Assembly (NCBI RefSeq): GCF_004792415.1
Contig: NZ_CP038853.1
Location: 3,658,001-3,722,000, forward strand
DNA from: Pantoea vagans
GTDB lineage: Bacteria; Pseudomonadota; Gammaproteobacteria; Enterobacterales; Enterobacteriaceae
DNA: 64,000 nucleotides
Direction: 5' to 3'
This document shows positions 8,341 through 17,286 of the stretch, one piece after another. Both the position numbers and the translations under genes were made by a program. The notes under the pieces were generated by a model, which worked only from the letters and a program-made list of their open reading frames with translations, was not told the origin of the DNA and did not search any database. Each line of letters starts with the position of its first letter. The first letter of the stretch is position 1.

Positions 8341-10682
8341 CCGGGATATGACTTATCCTGCTCTGCCACCCAGTCGCGCAATACCTGCACATCGTGTCGC
8401 CACTCATGCTTCAGCTCGTCAATCCATTCAACAACGTTGTCCCACCACGCCGGTAATTCAGGGCTCTGGATCTGTTTCGCCAGCATCTGCAAGCGCTGCA
8501 GCCCGACCGAACCCGCCGCCCCTTTGATCTTGTGCCCCTCTTCAGCAATGCCTTTCTGATCGCGCGCCATCAGATTCGATTCCAGCACCGCAAGATAGTC
8601 CGGCATCATCTTTTCAAACATCGTCAGGCTTTGGGTGATCAGACCGGGACCAACCAGCTCGATATACTGTTCAAGCATCGCGACATCCAGCAGCATCCGG
8701 GTTTTGTCATCGCTGACCTCTGCGGTTTCCTCTTCCGAATCTGCCTGATAATCCCAGTACTTTTTGATCATCGCGGTCAGCGCCGGCACTGCCAGCGGTT
8801 TGCTCAGGACATCATCCATTCCCGCGTCGAAATACTCTTTTTTGTCTTTAAGGACGTTGGCGGTCAGTGCCACCAGCGGTGGCAGATGCGTCCCCTGATA
8901 CTGCTGGCGAATCGCACGCGAGACATCCAGCCCGGTCATATCGGGCAGCTGAATATCCAGCAGCACCAGATCAAATTCCAGCGGGTCGAATAGCGCCAGC
9001 GCTTCGCTGCCGGTCATGGCGACCTCGACGCTGCAGCCCAGCTTCTCAAGCACCGAGCGCGCCACAATCACATTCAGCTCAATATCTTCAACCAGCAGCA
9101 CATGCAGCGCAGGGAGTGGCAGGCTGTCGTCCAGGCCTTCATCTTCCACCTCTTCAGCAATGCGTGGTGCCTTAATCTCTACGGTGAAGCATGAGCCCTG
9201 CCCTGGTGCACTGTGTACACGGATGTCACCGCCCATCGCCTGCGCCAGACGACGTGAAACCGCCAGCCCGATACCGGTGCCGGTCGCCGGTTTACCGCCA
9301 TGCTGATCTTTGACCTGATAGTACATCGCAAAGATTTTATCCTGCTCCTCCTGACGAATACCCATACCGGAGTCCTGCACCTCAAAGCGCAGCGTTTCGT
9401 CCTGCTCATAGGCTACCCGCACCACGATTTCGCCCTGCTGAGTGAACTTCACGGCGTTACCAATCAGGTTCCACAGAATCTGACGCAGACGCGTTCCGTC
9501 CGTCGAAATCATATGCGGCAGCGGCAGTTGCGGCGCAAGCACAAACTTCAGCCCTTTTGGCTGGGCCAGCAGACCGGAAAGATTTTCTAAATCGGCGAGG
9601 AAACCGGTGAAGTCGAGCGGCTGATTGTCCAGCTGCACTTTGCGGCGCTCAATTTTGTCCACCTCAATCACATCATTGAAGATGTTGCCCAGCGTGATGG
9701 CAGAGACGTGGATGGTTTTCAGGTATTTCAGCTGTTCCTGATTAAGGTCGGTATCCAGCAGAATGCGACTCAGGCCGACAATGCCATTAAGCGGCGTACG
9801 AAGCTCGTGGCTGATTGTAGAGATAAAGGTGGTCTTCTCCCGGCTGGCGTTCTCTAACGCGTCCTGATAGCGCTTACGCTCCGTTATATCGCGGCCAAAG
9901 CCCATCAGCCCGCTGCGCTTACCGACGCGGTCGTAATAAGGCACTTTACGGATCTCGAAACAGGCTTTGCGCCCGTCGGGATATTGCAGCCATTGCTCAT
10001 AGGTCAGCGAGACGTTATGACGGAACACCTTCTCGTCCGTTTCCAGCACCTTCGTTGCCGCTTCATCATCATAGATATCGCGTGGCGTCAGGCCAATCAG
10101 CTGTTTCTCGCTTTTGCCGGTCAGCAGTTCCATCGCCCGATTACAGCCGGAGAACTGCTTATCGATGTTGCGATAGAAAACCAGGTCAGGCGAAGCATCC
10201 AGGAATGAGCGCAGGAAGGAGGATTGCTGCTCCAGCTCAATCTGTGCCTGCTCGCGACGGGTCACCTCTTCACGCAGCTTGTCCATCACCTGCTCGCGAG
10301 CCAGCTCCGCCTTTTTACGGTCACTGATCTCCTGATTCAGCTGCGTGATGGTCTCTTTCATCTGCTGGTTCAGTTCCAGGTCGCGGGTGCGCATCTCTTC
10401 CAGCTTATCCACCAGCCGTGCCAGCCGTTGCCGCGATTCCTCCAGCTGATCGACTACCACCGACAGAAAATAGACCGCCCAGGGCGTAATCAGCAGCCCG
10501 AAGAAAACCGAACGCACCACATCAATGCTCTCGACATGACCCCGCAGTACCATCGTAACCGCCATCTGGACGATCATCGCCAGCACCACCAGCGCAGACG
10601 CCAGCAGCAGCGAGAACCTCACCAGTCCAAGCTTGACCATTAAATCAACGTAGTACTGCGCCAACAGACGAATTTGTTTCAT
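8331..10682 (-). CDS. arcB: Aerobic respiration control hybrid sensor kinase ArcB
   Basis: ArcB senses quinone redox state and phosphorylates ArcA under low oxygen. The protein has 783 residues: two transmembrane helices (about 22-45 and 58-77), a linker coiled coil, a PAS domain (about 155-270), HisKA with phosphorylated H292 in ISHELRTPLNG, an ATPase domain, a receiver domain with LLDIQLPDMTG, and a C-terminal HPt domain with GHKIKGAAGS. The redox cysteines known from E. coli are at the same positions, C180 and C241. I set the start at 10682 because MKQIRLLAQYY is the family start and follows AGGGAG; the frame stays open 39 codons further upstream. Confidence 0.97.
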   Translation of the reverse strand: MKQIRLLAQYYVDLMVKLGLVRFSLLLASALVVLAMIVQMAVTMVLRGHVESIDVVRSVFFGLLITPWAVYFLSVVVDQLEESRQRLARLVDKLEEMRTRDLELNQQMKETITQLNQEISDRKKAELAREQVMDKLREEVTRREQAQIELEQQSSFLRSFLDASPDLVFYRNIDKQFSGCNRAMELLTGKSEKQLIGLTPRDIYDDEAATKVLETDEKVFRHNVSLTYEQWLQYPDGRKACFEIRKVPYYDRVGKRSGLMGFGRDITERKRYQDALENASREKTTFISTISHELRTPLNGIVGLSRILLDTDLNQEQLKYLKTIHVSAITLGNIFNDVIEVDKIERRKVQLDNQPLDFTGFLADLENLSGLLAQPKGLKFVLAPQLPLPHMISTDGTRLRQILWNLIGNAVKFTQQGEIVVRVAYEQDETLRFEVQDSGMGIRQEEQDKIFAMYYQVKDQHGGKPATGTGIGLAVSRRLAQAMGGDIRVHSAPGQGSCFTVEIKAPRIAEEVEDEGLDDSLPLPALHVLLVEDIELNVIVARSVLEKLGCSVEVAMTGSEALALFDPLEFDLVLLDIQLPDMTGLDVSRAIRQQYQGTHLPPLVALTANVLKDKKEYFDAGMDDVLSKPLAVPALTAMIKKYWDYQADSEEETAEVSDDKTRMLLDVAMLEQYIELVGPGLITQSLTMFEKMMPDYLAVLESNLMARDQKGIAEEGHKIKGAAGSVGLQRLQMLAKQIQSPELPAWWDNVVEWIDELKHEWRHDVQVLRDWVAEQDKSYPGKK

Positions 10683-11556
10683 AACAACTCCCTGGAAGAG
10701 AAACAGCCTCATAATAGCGCAGTTAGCCTGCTGACGTCCCGGCACGTCGCGTGGAGATGCGGGATCAAATGCGCTTTTATGGTGCATTCGCATAGCCAAT
10801 CGGCGACGTTAAGGACAAAGCGGTTAAAACCCTTGACTGATTGTGCCAAATGAATAATCTGTAATGCCGCCTGCGAATTCGTGATTTCTCCGTATGGCCT
10901 GTTTTCAATATCCTGGCAACGTCCTGTTGCGCAGGCACACCCTGTTTACATGCATACCCATTCAACTTAAATGATATTTTAAGCACGCCCGTGTTGATTA
11001 ATTTTTCTTATAACCAACCGCTGTTTCATTCAAATAGACGGACATAAGAAAAACAGATACATGCTATGCATCAACGGTTCTGAACAGCATTTAATGCTGT
11101 CTAACACCCCGTCACCAGCATGGTGCAGAGATCTGACGCCTGCACTACAGTGAGTCAGTTCACATTTATGGGCCGATCGGCAGGCAGCAGAGTGATACAT
11201 TTTAAACCTTAAAAAACAATAAATTCATTAACTTACGCAGATAAAACACCTGTTAACCCTGTCTGACCACCTTATTTGACCTGATTACGCTTTCCCGATA
11301 AGTTGGAAATCCGCTGAAAGCTTTCCAGACGGGCCATTGTCTCGGCATATCTATGCAACAAGAAGACTCCCGCGCGGTTTAAGTCATCTCCTTTAAGAGA
11401 CCGGAAATCAGAGAGCAGCTCAATTAAGGACGTTTTATCGATGTCTGGAGAGAAATGCTCAGGGCTATGACGCGCGCTCGACAGAGCATGGCGATGAAAA
11501 TGATAGCGCTCGTTGCGCTCAGACCCTGAAACAGTGCAGGTAATGTCAAAGCAGTT
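10683..11556. other. Spacer where yhcC is expected, upstream of gltB
   Basis: Nearly 870 bp separate arcB and the glutamate synthase gene. yhcC, which occupies this place in E. coli, is absent. A sigma-70-like pair TTGACT (10833-10838) and TAATCT (10855-10860), spacer 16, points towards gltB but lies about 700 bp away. Nothing else is assignable except a doubtful minus-strand frame reported separately. Confidence 0.5.
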
Positions 11557-11577
11557 AAGGAGACCCTCAATGTCCAC
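11272..11577 (-). CDS. Doubtful small open frame antisense to the gltB leader
   Basis: A 101-codon frame starts at a GTG at 11577 with GAGG seven bases upstream and ends TAA near 11272. Its first codons overlap the first codons of gltB in antisense. The translation is hydrophilic with a helix-like section (SLIELLSDFRSLKGDDLNRAGVF is the approximate middle, split here by no recognisable domain). I recognise no family. It may be a real small protein, a decoy, or chance in the gltB leader; the good ribosome site is the only positive evidence. Confidence 0.2.
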   Translation of the reverse strand: MDIEGLLNCFDITCTVSGSERNERYHFHRHALSSARHSPEHFSPDIDKTSLIELLSDFRSLKGDDLNRAGVFLLHRYAETMARLESFQRISNLSGKRNQVK

Positions 11578-14500
11578 TAAAAAACCTCAATCCTATGGCT
11601 TGTATGATCCGACAGCAGGCAGTGACAGCTGTGGTGTAGGTTTCATTACGCGCAAGGACGGCGAGCAGACCCACGAAATTCTGCAGATGGCGCACAGCGC
11701 CCTGTGCACGGTGCCTCACCGCGGCGGTATGTCAGCGGAAGGCGTCGGCGACGGCGCAGGGGTCAACGTTGACCTTTCCCTGCATTTCTTCCGCAAGATT
11801 ACCGGCCAGCCGCTGGAAGCGGGCCGCTTTGGCGTCGGCAACTTCTTTGTGCCGAAAGATGCTGCGCTGCGCGCGAATGCCGAACGTCTGGTCGATGAAA
11901 CACTCAACAGCTTTGGCCTGCCGGTGATCATGAAGCGTGACATGCCGCTCGACAGCAGCGTGACGCGTCCGGCCGCCGTACAGTTTCAGTTACCGATCCT
12001 GCAGTGGATTTTCACTGCGCCACAGGACGTGGTTGACCAGAACGACTTCGAGCAACGCATCTACCGCGCCCTGTTAACGATTGAAGCCCGCGCGTTTACC
12101 GAGAGCGAATTTGGCGGCCTCTATCCGCTGTCACTGTCGTCGCGCACCCAGGTGTTTAAAGCCCGTCTGAATTCCAATGAAGTGATCCCCTACTTCAAAG
12201 ATCTGACCGATCCCGATCATCAGGTGCGTGGGCTGTTTTTCCATACCCGCTTCTCCACCAACACCGATCCGCATACCACGATGGCCCAGCCGTTCCGCCT
12301 GATGGCGCACAACGGTGAGCTGAATACCGATCGTAAAAACCGCATCGCTGAGTCCGCGCTGGCACTGGCCCGTGGCAAGAAAATCGTGCGGCCGAAAGGT
12401 CAGTCTGACAGCTCGCGTCTGGACCAGAGTATCCACAGCCGTCTGATGGAAGATGATCTCGACCTGATCACCGCCGTGGTTTCAATGATGCCGCCCGCCT
12501 GGGAAAACGACAGTTCGCTGTCGCCAGAAGTGCGTGACATGCTGGAATACTTCTCACTGTACGAAGAGAAGAACGACGGCCCGGCAGCATTAATTTTTGG
12601 CAATGGTGAAGTGATTGGCGCCCGTCTTGACCGTCTTGGCCTGCGTCCACTGCGCTCAGTCGAAACGGCTGAGTATATCGGTGCGATGTCAGAAGCCGGT
12701 CAGATCGCCTTCCCACCCGAAAGCGTCTTGCGTCGCGGCCGTATCGAAGCGGGCGGCATGCTCTATTTCGATCACCATGAAAAACGCAGCTACACCACGC
12801 TGCAGGCGCTGGAAAAACTGGCTGCAGAAAAAGATTATTCAGCGCTGCTGCGTGAAGCGCGCGTCGGTCTTGACGATCTGCCTGAGATCCCGGCAGAACA
12901 GCAGGGTTCACCGCTGCGTTATCGCGGCGATCTGAAAACCTATCAGCGCTTTGTGGCTTACTACTACAACCAGGAAAGCTTCAAGTTCATGATGGACCCG
13001 ATGCTGAACACTGGCGCAGAGAAAATCTCCGCGATGGGTTACGGCAACGCCATTAACGGCTTATCCGATCATGAAGGCGGCATGGCGCACTACTTCTCTC
13101 AGCGCTTTGCTCAGGTCACCAACCCGCCGCTGGACTCAATCCGCGAAGTGGATGGCATGACGCTGCGTGTCGCGCTGGGTGCGAAACCGCATCTGGGCCG
13201 CAGCAAAGGTCGTCAGATTGTGGTGCCGACCCCAATCCTCAGCCACCTTGATATGCTGCGTTTGCGCGAGCAGACCATCGCCCCTTATGCCCGCTTTGAG
13301 ATGCTCTATGAGCCGGTAATCGGCAAAGATCTGCTGAGCACCACCGCGAACGCAAATGCGCTGGAAAAAGCGATTGATGACCTGGCGCAACAGGTCGTGG
13401 ATTTTGCCCGTTCGCAGGGTGGCATCGCCGTGCTTACTGACCGTCACATCTCGTCAACGCACGCCGCAATCCCGATGCTGCTGGTGGTTTCTGCCATTAA
13501 CCAGCGCCTGGTGCAGGAAGGCCTGCGTCTGGATGTTTCTCTGGTCGTAGAAAGCGGCCAGAGCATCTCTTCGCACCACATTGCTGCCACCCTCGGCTTC
13601 GGGGCTTCCGCTATCTATCCGCTGGGCGTACAGATGCGTGCAGAGGAAAAATTTGGTGAAGGTGAAGAAGGTAACAAAGCCTTTAAGCGCTATGCCAAAG
13701 CCGCTGAAAAAGCGCTGATGAAAACCATGGGCAAAGTAGGCCTTTGTACCGTTGAAAGTTACAGCAGCGGCGAATTCTTTGAGCCTAACTTCCTCAACAC
13801 TGACGATCCGGTGCTGAAAAAGTATTTCCCGAACATCAGAACTCCGGTGGGTGGCGCGGGCTTCGCAGCCATCGCAGCGATGGCCGTTGACTGGCACCAG
13901 AGCGCGCTCAGAATTCAGGGCGAATCTGAAGTACCGTTGCTGGGCCTGTTTAAAGAGCGTGCAGAAGGTGCAGGTCACTCCTACGGCACTATCGCCGTGC
14001 GCACCTTCATCGACATGACCGAAGAGCCGATTCGCTTTGCCGACAAGGCGCGCGAAGAGGACAACTTCATTCGTCTGATGACACTGGCAAAACTGGATAA
14101 CGCTTTTGGCATCAAGCCAGAGACCTTCAAAGACAGCAGCTTCGAGCGCATTCCGGATGACGTGATCAACAATTTTACGATTACGGCCGATTATCGCCAG
14201 TTCTCAAGCCTGATGTATGAAGAGCGTAAACGTCGCCCGGCGGCGCTACGTGACATTCTGACATTCCCGGCTGATCTGACCCACATTGACAGCGAAGCGG
14301 AGTTCCGTCGCAAGCTGGGACGCTACTCGCTGACCAACAACGGCTTTGCTATTCGTGGCATGGAGTGTGAAGCGGTGGATGGCAGCCTGAATCACTTTAT
14401 GCTGCGTCTGACCGATGCGATTGAGGGGCTGAAGCCTGAGAGTGAACGTCTGCAGAATCTGTCCCGCGCCCTGAAATCCCGCTTCGGCGATGATATCGAG

Positions 14501-17101
14501 AGCAGCGACGTGGTCACTGGCGCTTTGAAAGTGACCGCATACGGTAAAGCGGCAGATTATCTGTCACGTATCTTCACCACCCTGCCCTCACTGCCGCTGA
14601 GCGAAGTACAGCCAGCCTGTGAAATTACCCGTACCTTTGCTTCCGGGGCAATGAGCCACGGTGCACTGGTCGCGCCGGCTCATGAAGCGGTCGCACACGG
14701 CACCAATATGGTCGGCGGCATGAGCAACTGCGGTGAAGGCGGCGAGCATTACTCCCGTCACGGCACCATCCGTGCCTCGCGTATCAAACAGCTGGCTTCG
14801 GGTCGGTTCGGTGTCTGGGCTGCCTATCTGGCGGATCCGATGCTGGAAGAGCTGGAGATTAAAATTGGTCAGGGTGCGAAGCCTGGCGAAGGCGGTCAGT
14901 TACCGGCGGCCAAAGTGACCGTAGAGATTGCTGCGGCCCGTGGCGGTACGCCTGGCGTCGAGCTGGTCTCGCCGCCACCGCATCACGACACCTATTCCAT
15001 CGAAGATCTGGCGCAGCTGATCCACGACTGCAAAGCTGCGCGGGTGCGCGTTATCGTCAAACTGGTGTCGTCAGAAGGGATCGGCACCATCGCAGTTGGC
15101 GTGGCTAAAGCCGGTGCTGACGTGATTAACGTTGCGGGTAACACCGGCGGTACCGGCGCGGCGTCGGTAACCAGCCTGAAATATACCGGACGCGTGGCCG
15201 AAATCGGCATCGCTGAAGTCCACCAGGCGCTGTGTGCCAACGGCCTGCGTGAGAAAGTGCTGCTGCGCTGCTCTGGCGCGCAGCAGACCGGCAGCGATGT
15301 GGTGAAATCAGCCCTGCTGGGCGGCGATAGCTTTGAGTTCGGTACCACCGCGCTGATGATGCTGAAATGCGTGATGGCAAAGAACTGCAACGTGAAGTGC
15401 CCGGCTGGCTTAACCACCAACGCCGAGGCCTTTGATGGCGACCCGCGTCAGCTGGCGCAGTATTTCCTCAACGTCGCGCATGAAGTACGTGAAATTCTGG
15501 CACGTATGGGCCTGCGCTCCCTGCGTGAGGCGCGTGGTCGCTCTGACCTGCTGCACCTGATGGATCATCCGCTGGAGGTCGGCAAACTCGACTTACGCGC
15601 CATGCTCACCGTGGTGCCAGAGCTGAAAATCGACAAGCCGGTTTACCTGGAAAAAGATTTTGAGCTGGATGACGGCTGGATTGAGCAGGTTAAGCAGTCT
15701 CTGGTTGAGCAGGGAAATCCTGCCGTCTCACTGGGCAACAGCATCGTCCTGAACAACCGCAACAAAAGCGTCGGCGGCCAGCTGGCCATCGACATTGAGC
15801 GCATGCTGAACCATCAGCTCAGCACACAGCAGTTGCAGGCGATGCCTGCAGTCATGACCGACGATCGCGGTCGACGCTATCTGGCCCCTGAGAGCGTAAA
15901 AATTTCCACCACCGGATCTGCCGGTCAGTCATTTGGCGCCTTCTGCAACGATGGCATGCAGCTGTCCCATTACGGCACCTGTAACGACGGTGTCGGCAAA
16001 GGACAGTGTGGCGGTGAGCTGATTGTGATGTCGCCTGGCGGCGGCGCGCAGGATGGCGATGGCAACGTGCTGATCGGTAACTTTGCCCTGTTTGGCGCGA
16101 CTGGCGGACGACTGTTCGTGCAGGGCCAGGCTGGCGACCGCTTCGCAGTACGTAACTCCGGCGCAACGGCTGTGGTTGAAGGCGTGGGTGACTTCTGCTG
16201 CGAATATATGACTAACGGTGCCATCCTCAACCTCGGCACCTTTGGTAAAGGATTTGGCAACGGTATGAGCGGCGGCTTTGCTTACCAGTACGACCCGTAT
16301 GGATCGCTGGCCAGCCACGCTGCAGGTGATTCAGTACGCTTCGGATCGATTGCGGATCAGGATGAGATGGCGCAGGTGCACAAGCAGGCCGTGCTGACCA
16401 TGCTGAACTGGCACCTGGAGGCGACCCAGTCACCACGTGCCGCGTGGCTGCTGGAGAACTGGGAAACGGAGTGCCACCACTTTGTTTACGTGATGCCGCG
16501 CTCGCTGCTGCTCTATCAGGATGGCGGCGAGATCCTGAAAGCCAAGAGCCGCAAAGATTTGCTCGAAGAGCTGTCCACGGCGCTGGCAGGCCATCAGGTA
16601 GCGAAATTCAAAGCCGCGTGGCGTCAGGGTAAAACCATCGCCAACGGTGCCGTTCCGGCCTATGGCGCGACCGATACGCAGGAGATGTTTGTCCTGCTGA
16701 ACAACTACACCGTGCTGAGCTTTGCCCAGCAGCTGGCACTGGCGAAGTTGCCAAAAGGCACGCCGGTTGAAGATGCTGCGGTGGAAAAAGCGGTCCGCAA
16801 TCTGCTGATGACGGAAGACTTTTCACTGGTCAGCAAGCTGCAACGTCATGCCCGTTCTGCCATTGAGAGTTACAGCGATGATGAACTGGCCAGTCTGATT
16901 GGTACTAAACGCATGTCAGATTACAAAGCGGCACTGACGCAACGTAACATCCGCTCCATGGACAGTCTGGCGACCTACGGCTGGATCATGTATCAGGATG
17001 CCTGTAACCGGGAAGTGCTGGGCCACCTGCCTGACTTTGAAGAGCTGTTTGCACGTGCGGCATTGCCGGAAATTGCCGCTGCGGTGGGTAAACTCTCCTG
17101 A
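11570..17101 (+). CDS. gltB: Glutamate synthase large subunit, extended non-canonical form
   Basis: This enzyme transfers the glutamine amide nitrogen to 2-oxoglutarate, giving two glutamates. The product is about 1843 residues against about 1490-1520 for E. coli-type GltB. Order: class II glutaminase with nucleophile C21 in SDSCGVGF after a 20-residue propeptide; central domain; FMN/synthase domain (about 1000-1330) with a cysteine cluster C1267, C1273, C1277; GXGXG beta-helix (about 1455-1580); and an extra C-terminal region of about 240 residues with no family I recognise. The cysteine spacing is x5-x3, whereas canonical 3Fe-4S subunits have x5-x4. The start at 11570 follows AAGGAG by 7 bases. 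The next gene is a diflavin reductase, not gltD. Codon use looks like the neighbours'. Confidence 0.93.
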   Translation: MSTKKPQSYGLYDPTAGSDSCGVGFITRKDGEQTHEILQMAHSALCTVPHRGGMSAEGVGDGAGVNVDLSLHFFRKITGQPLEAGRFGVGNFFVPKDAALRANAERLVDETLNSFGLPVIMKRDMPLDSSVTRPAAVQFQLPILQWIFTAPQDVVDQNDFEQRIYRALLTIEARAFTESEFGGLYPLSLSSRTQVFKARLNSNEVIPYFKDLTDPDHQVRGLFFHTRFSTNTDPHTTMAQPFRLMAHNGELNTDRKNRIAESALALARGKKIVRPKGQSDSSRLDQSIHSRLMEDDLDLITAVVSMMPPAWENDSSLSPEVRDMLEYFSLYEEKNDGPAALIFGNGEVIGARLDRLGLRPLRSVETAEYIGAMSEAGQIAFPPESVLRRGRIEAGGMLYFDHHEKRSYTTLQALEKLAAEKDYSALLREARVGLDDLPEIPAEQQGSPLRYRGDLKTYQRFVAYYYNQESFKFMMDPMLNTGAEKISAMGYGNAINGLSDHEGGMAHYFSQRFAQVTNPPLDSIREVDGMTLRVALGAKPHLGRSKGRQIVVPTPILSHLDMLRLREQTIAPYARFEMLYEPVIGKDLLSTTANANALEKAIDDLAQQVVDFARSQGGIAVLTDRHISSTHAAIPMLLVVSAINQRLVQEGLRLDVSLVVESGQSISSHHIAATLGFGASAIYPLGVQMRAEEKFGEGEEGNKAFKRYAKAAEKALMKTMGKVGLCTVESYSSGEFFEPNFLNTDDPVLKKYFPNIRTPVGGAGFAAIAAMAVDWHQSALRIQGESEVPLLGLFKERAEGAGHSYGTIAVRTFIDMTEEPIRFADKAREEDNFIRLMTLAKLDNAFGIKPETFKDSSFERIPDDVINNFTITADYRQFSSLMYEERKRRPAALRDILTFPADLTHIDSEAEFRRKLGRYSLTNNGFAIRGMECEAVDGSLNHFMLRLTDAIEGLKPESERLQNLSRALKSRFGDDIESSDVVTGALKVTAYGKAADYLSRIFTTLPSLPLSEVQPACEITRTFASGAMSHGALVAPAHEAVAHGTNMVGGMSNCGEGGEHYSRHGTIRASRIKQLASGRFGVWAAYLADPMLEELEIKIGQGAKPGEGGQLPAAKVTVEIAAARGGTPGVELVSPPPHHDTYSIEDLAQLIHDCKAARVRVIVKLVSSEGIGTIAVGVAKAGADVINVAGNTGGTGAASVTSLKYTGRVAEIGIAEVHQALCANGLREKVLLRCSGAQQTGSDVVKSALLGGDSFEFGTTALMMLKCVMAKNCNVKCPAGLTTNAEAFDGDPRQLAQYFLNVAHEVREILARMGLRSLREARGRSDLLHLMDHPLEVGKLDLRAMLTVVPELKIDKPVYLEKDFELDDGWIEQVKQSLVEQGNPAVSLGNSIVLNNRNKSVGGQLAIDIERMLNHQLSTQQLQAMPAVMTDDRGRRYLAPESVKISTTGSAGQSFGAFCNDGMQLSHYGTCNDGVGKGQCGGELIVMSPGGGAQDGDGNVLIGNFALFGATGGRLFVQGQAGDRFAVRNSGATAVVEGVGDFCCEYMTNGAILNLGTFGKGFGNGMSGGFAYQYDPYGSLASHAAGDSVRFGSIADQDEMAQVHKQAVLTMLNWHLEATQSPRAAWLLENWETECHHFVYVMPRSLLLYQDGGEILKAKSRKDLLEELSTALAGHQVAKFKAAWRQGKTIANGAVPAYGATDTQEMFVLLNNYTVLSFAQQLALAKLPKGTPVEDAAVEKAVRNLLMTEDFSLVSKLQRHARSAIESYSDDELASLIGTKRMSDYKAALTQRNIRSMDSLATYGWIMYQDACNREVLGHLPDFEELFARAALPEIAAAVGKLS

Positions 17102-17286
17102 CAGTGATACTGATCAGGCTGAACTGAATATTATTAATTGATCATTGCCCGGATTAATCGTTGTACCGGACAGAGGCAGAACCGCTTTCCCCTGCTGCAC
17201 ACGCTGCGGCGCGGGGAGGCGGGACCGCTTTCAGACCGGGGAACGCCACTGATATCGGGCGAGAACGGGATTGAGTAAAAGTACCC
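17102..17286. other. Spacer between the glutamate synthase and its putative reductase
   Basis: The 185-bp gap includes a GC-rich stretch (GCTGCGGCGCGGGGAGGCGGG) but no strong hairpin with a T-run, so read-through from gltB is plausible. I see no clear promoter of its own for the downstream reductase. Confidence 0.4.

Noticed and set aside
8331..8360. The hairpin at the arcB end as an arcB terminator
   Set aside because: The T-run is on the plus strand, so it terminates ArcZ; on the arcB strand no T-run follows the hairpin.
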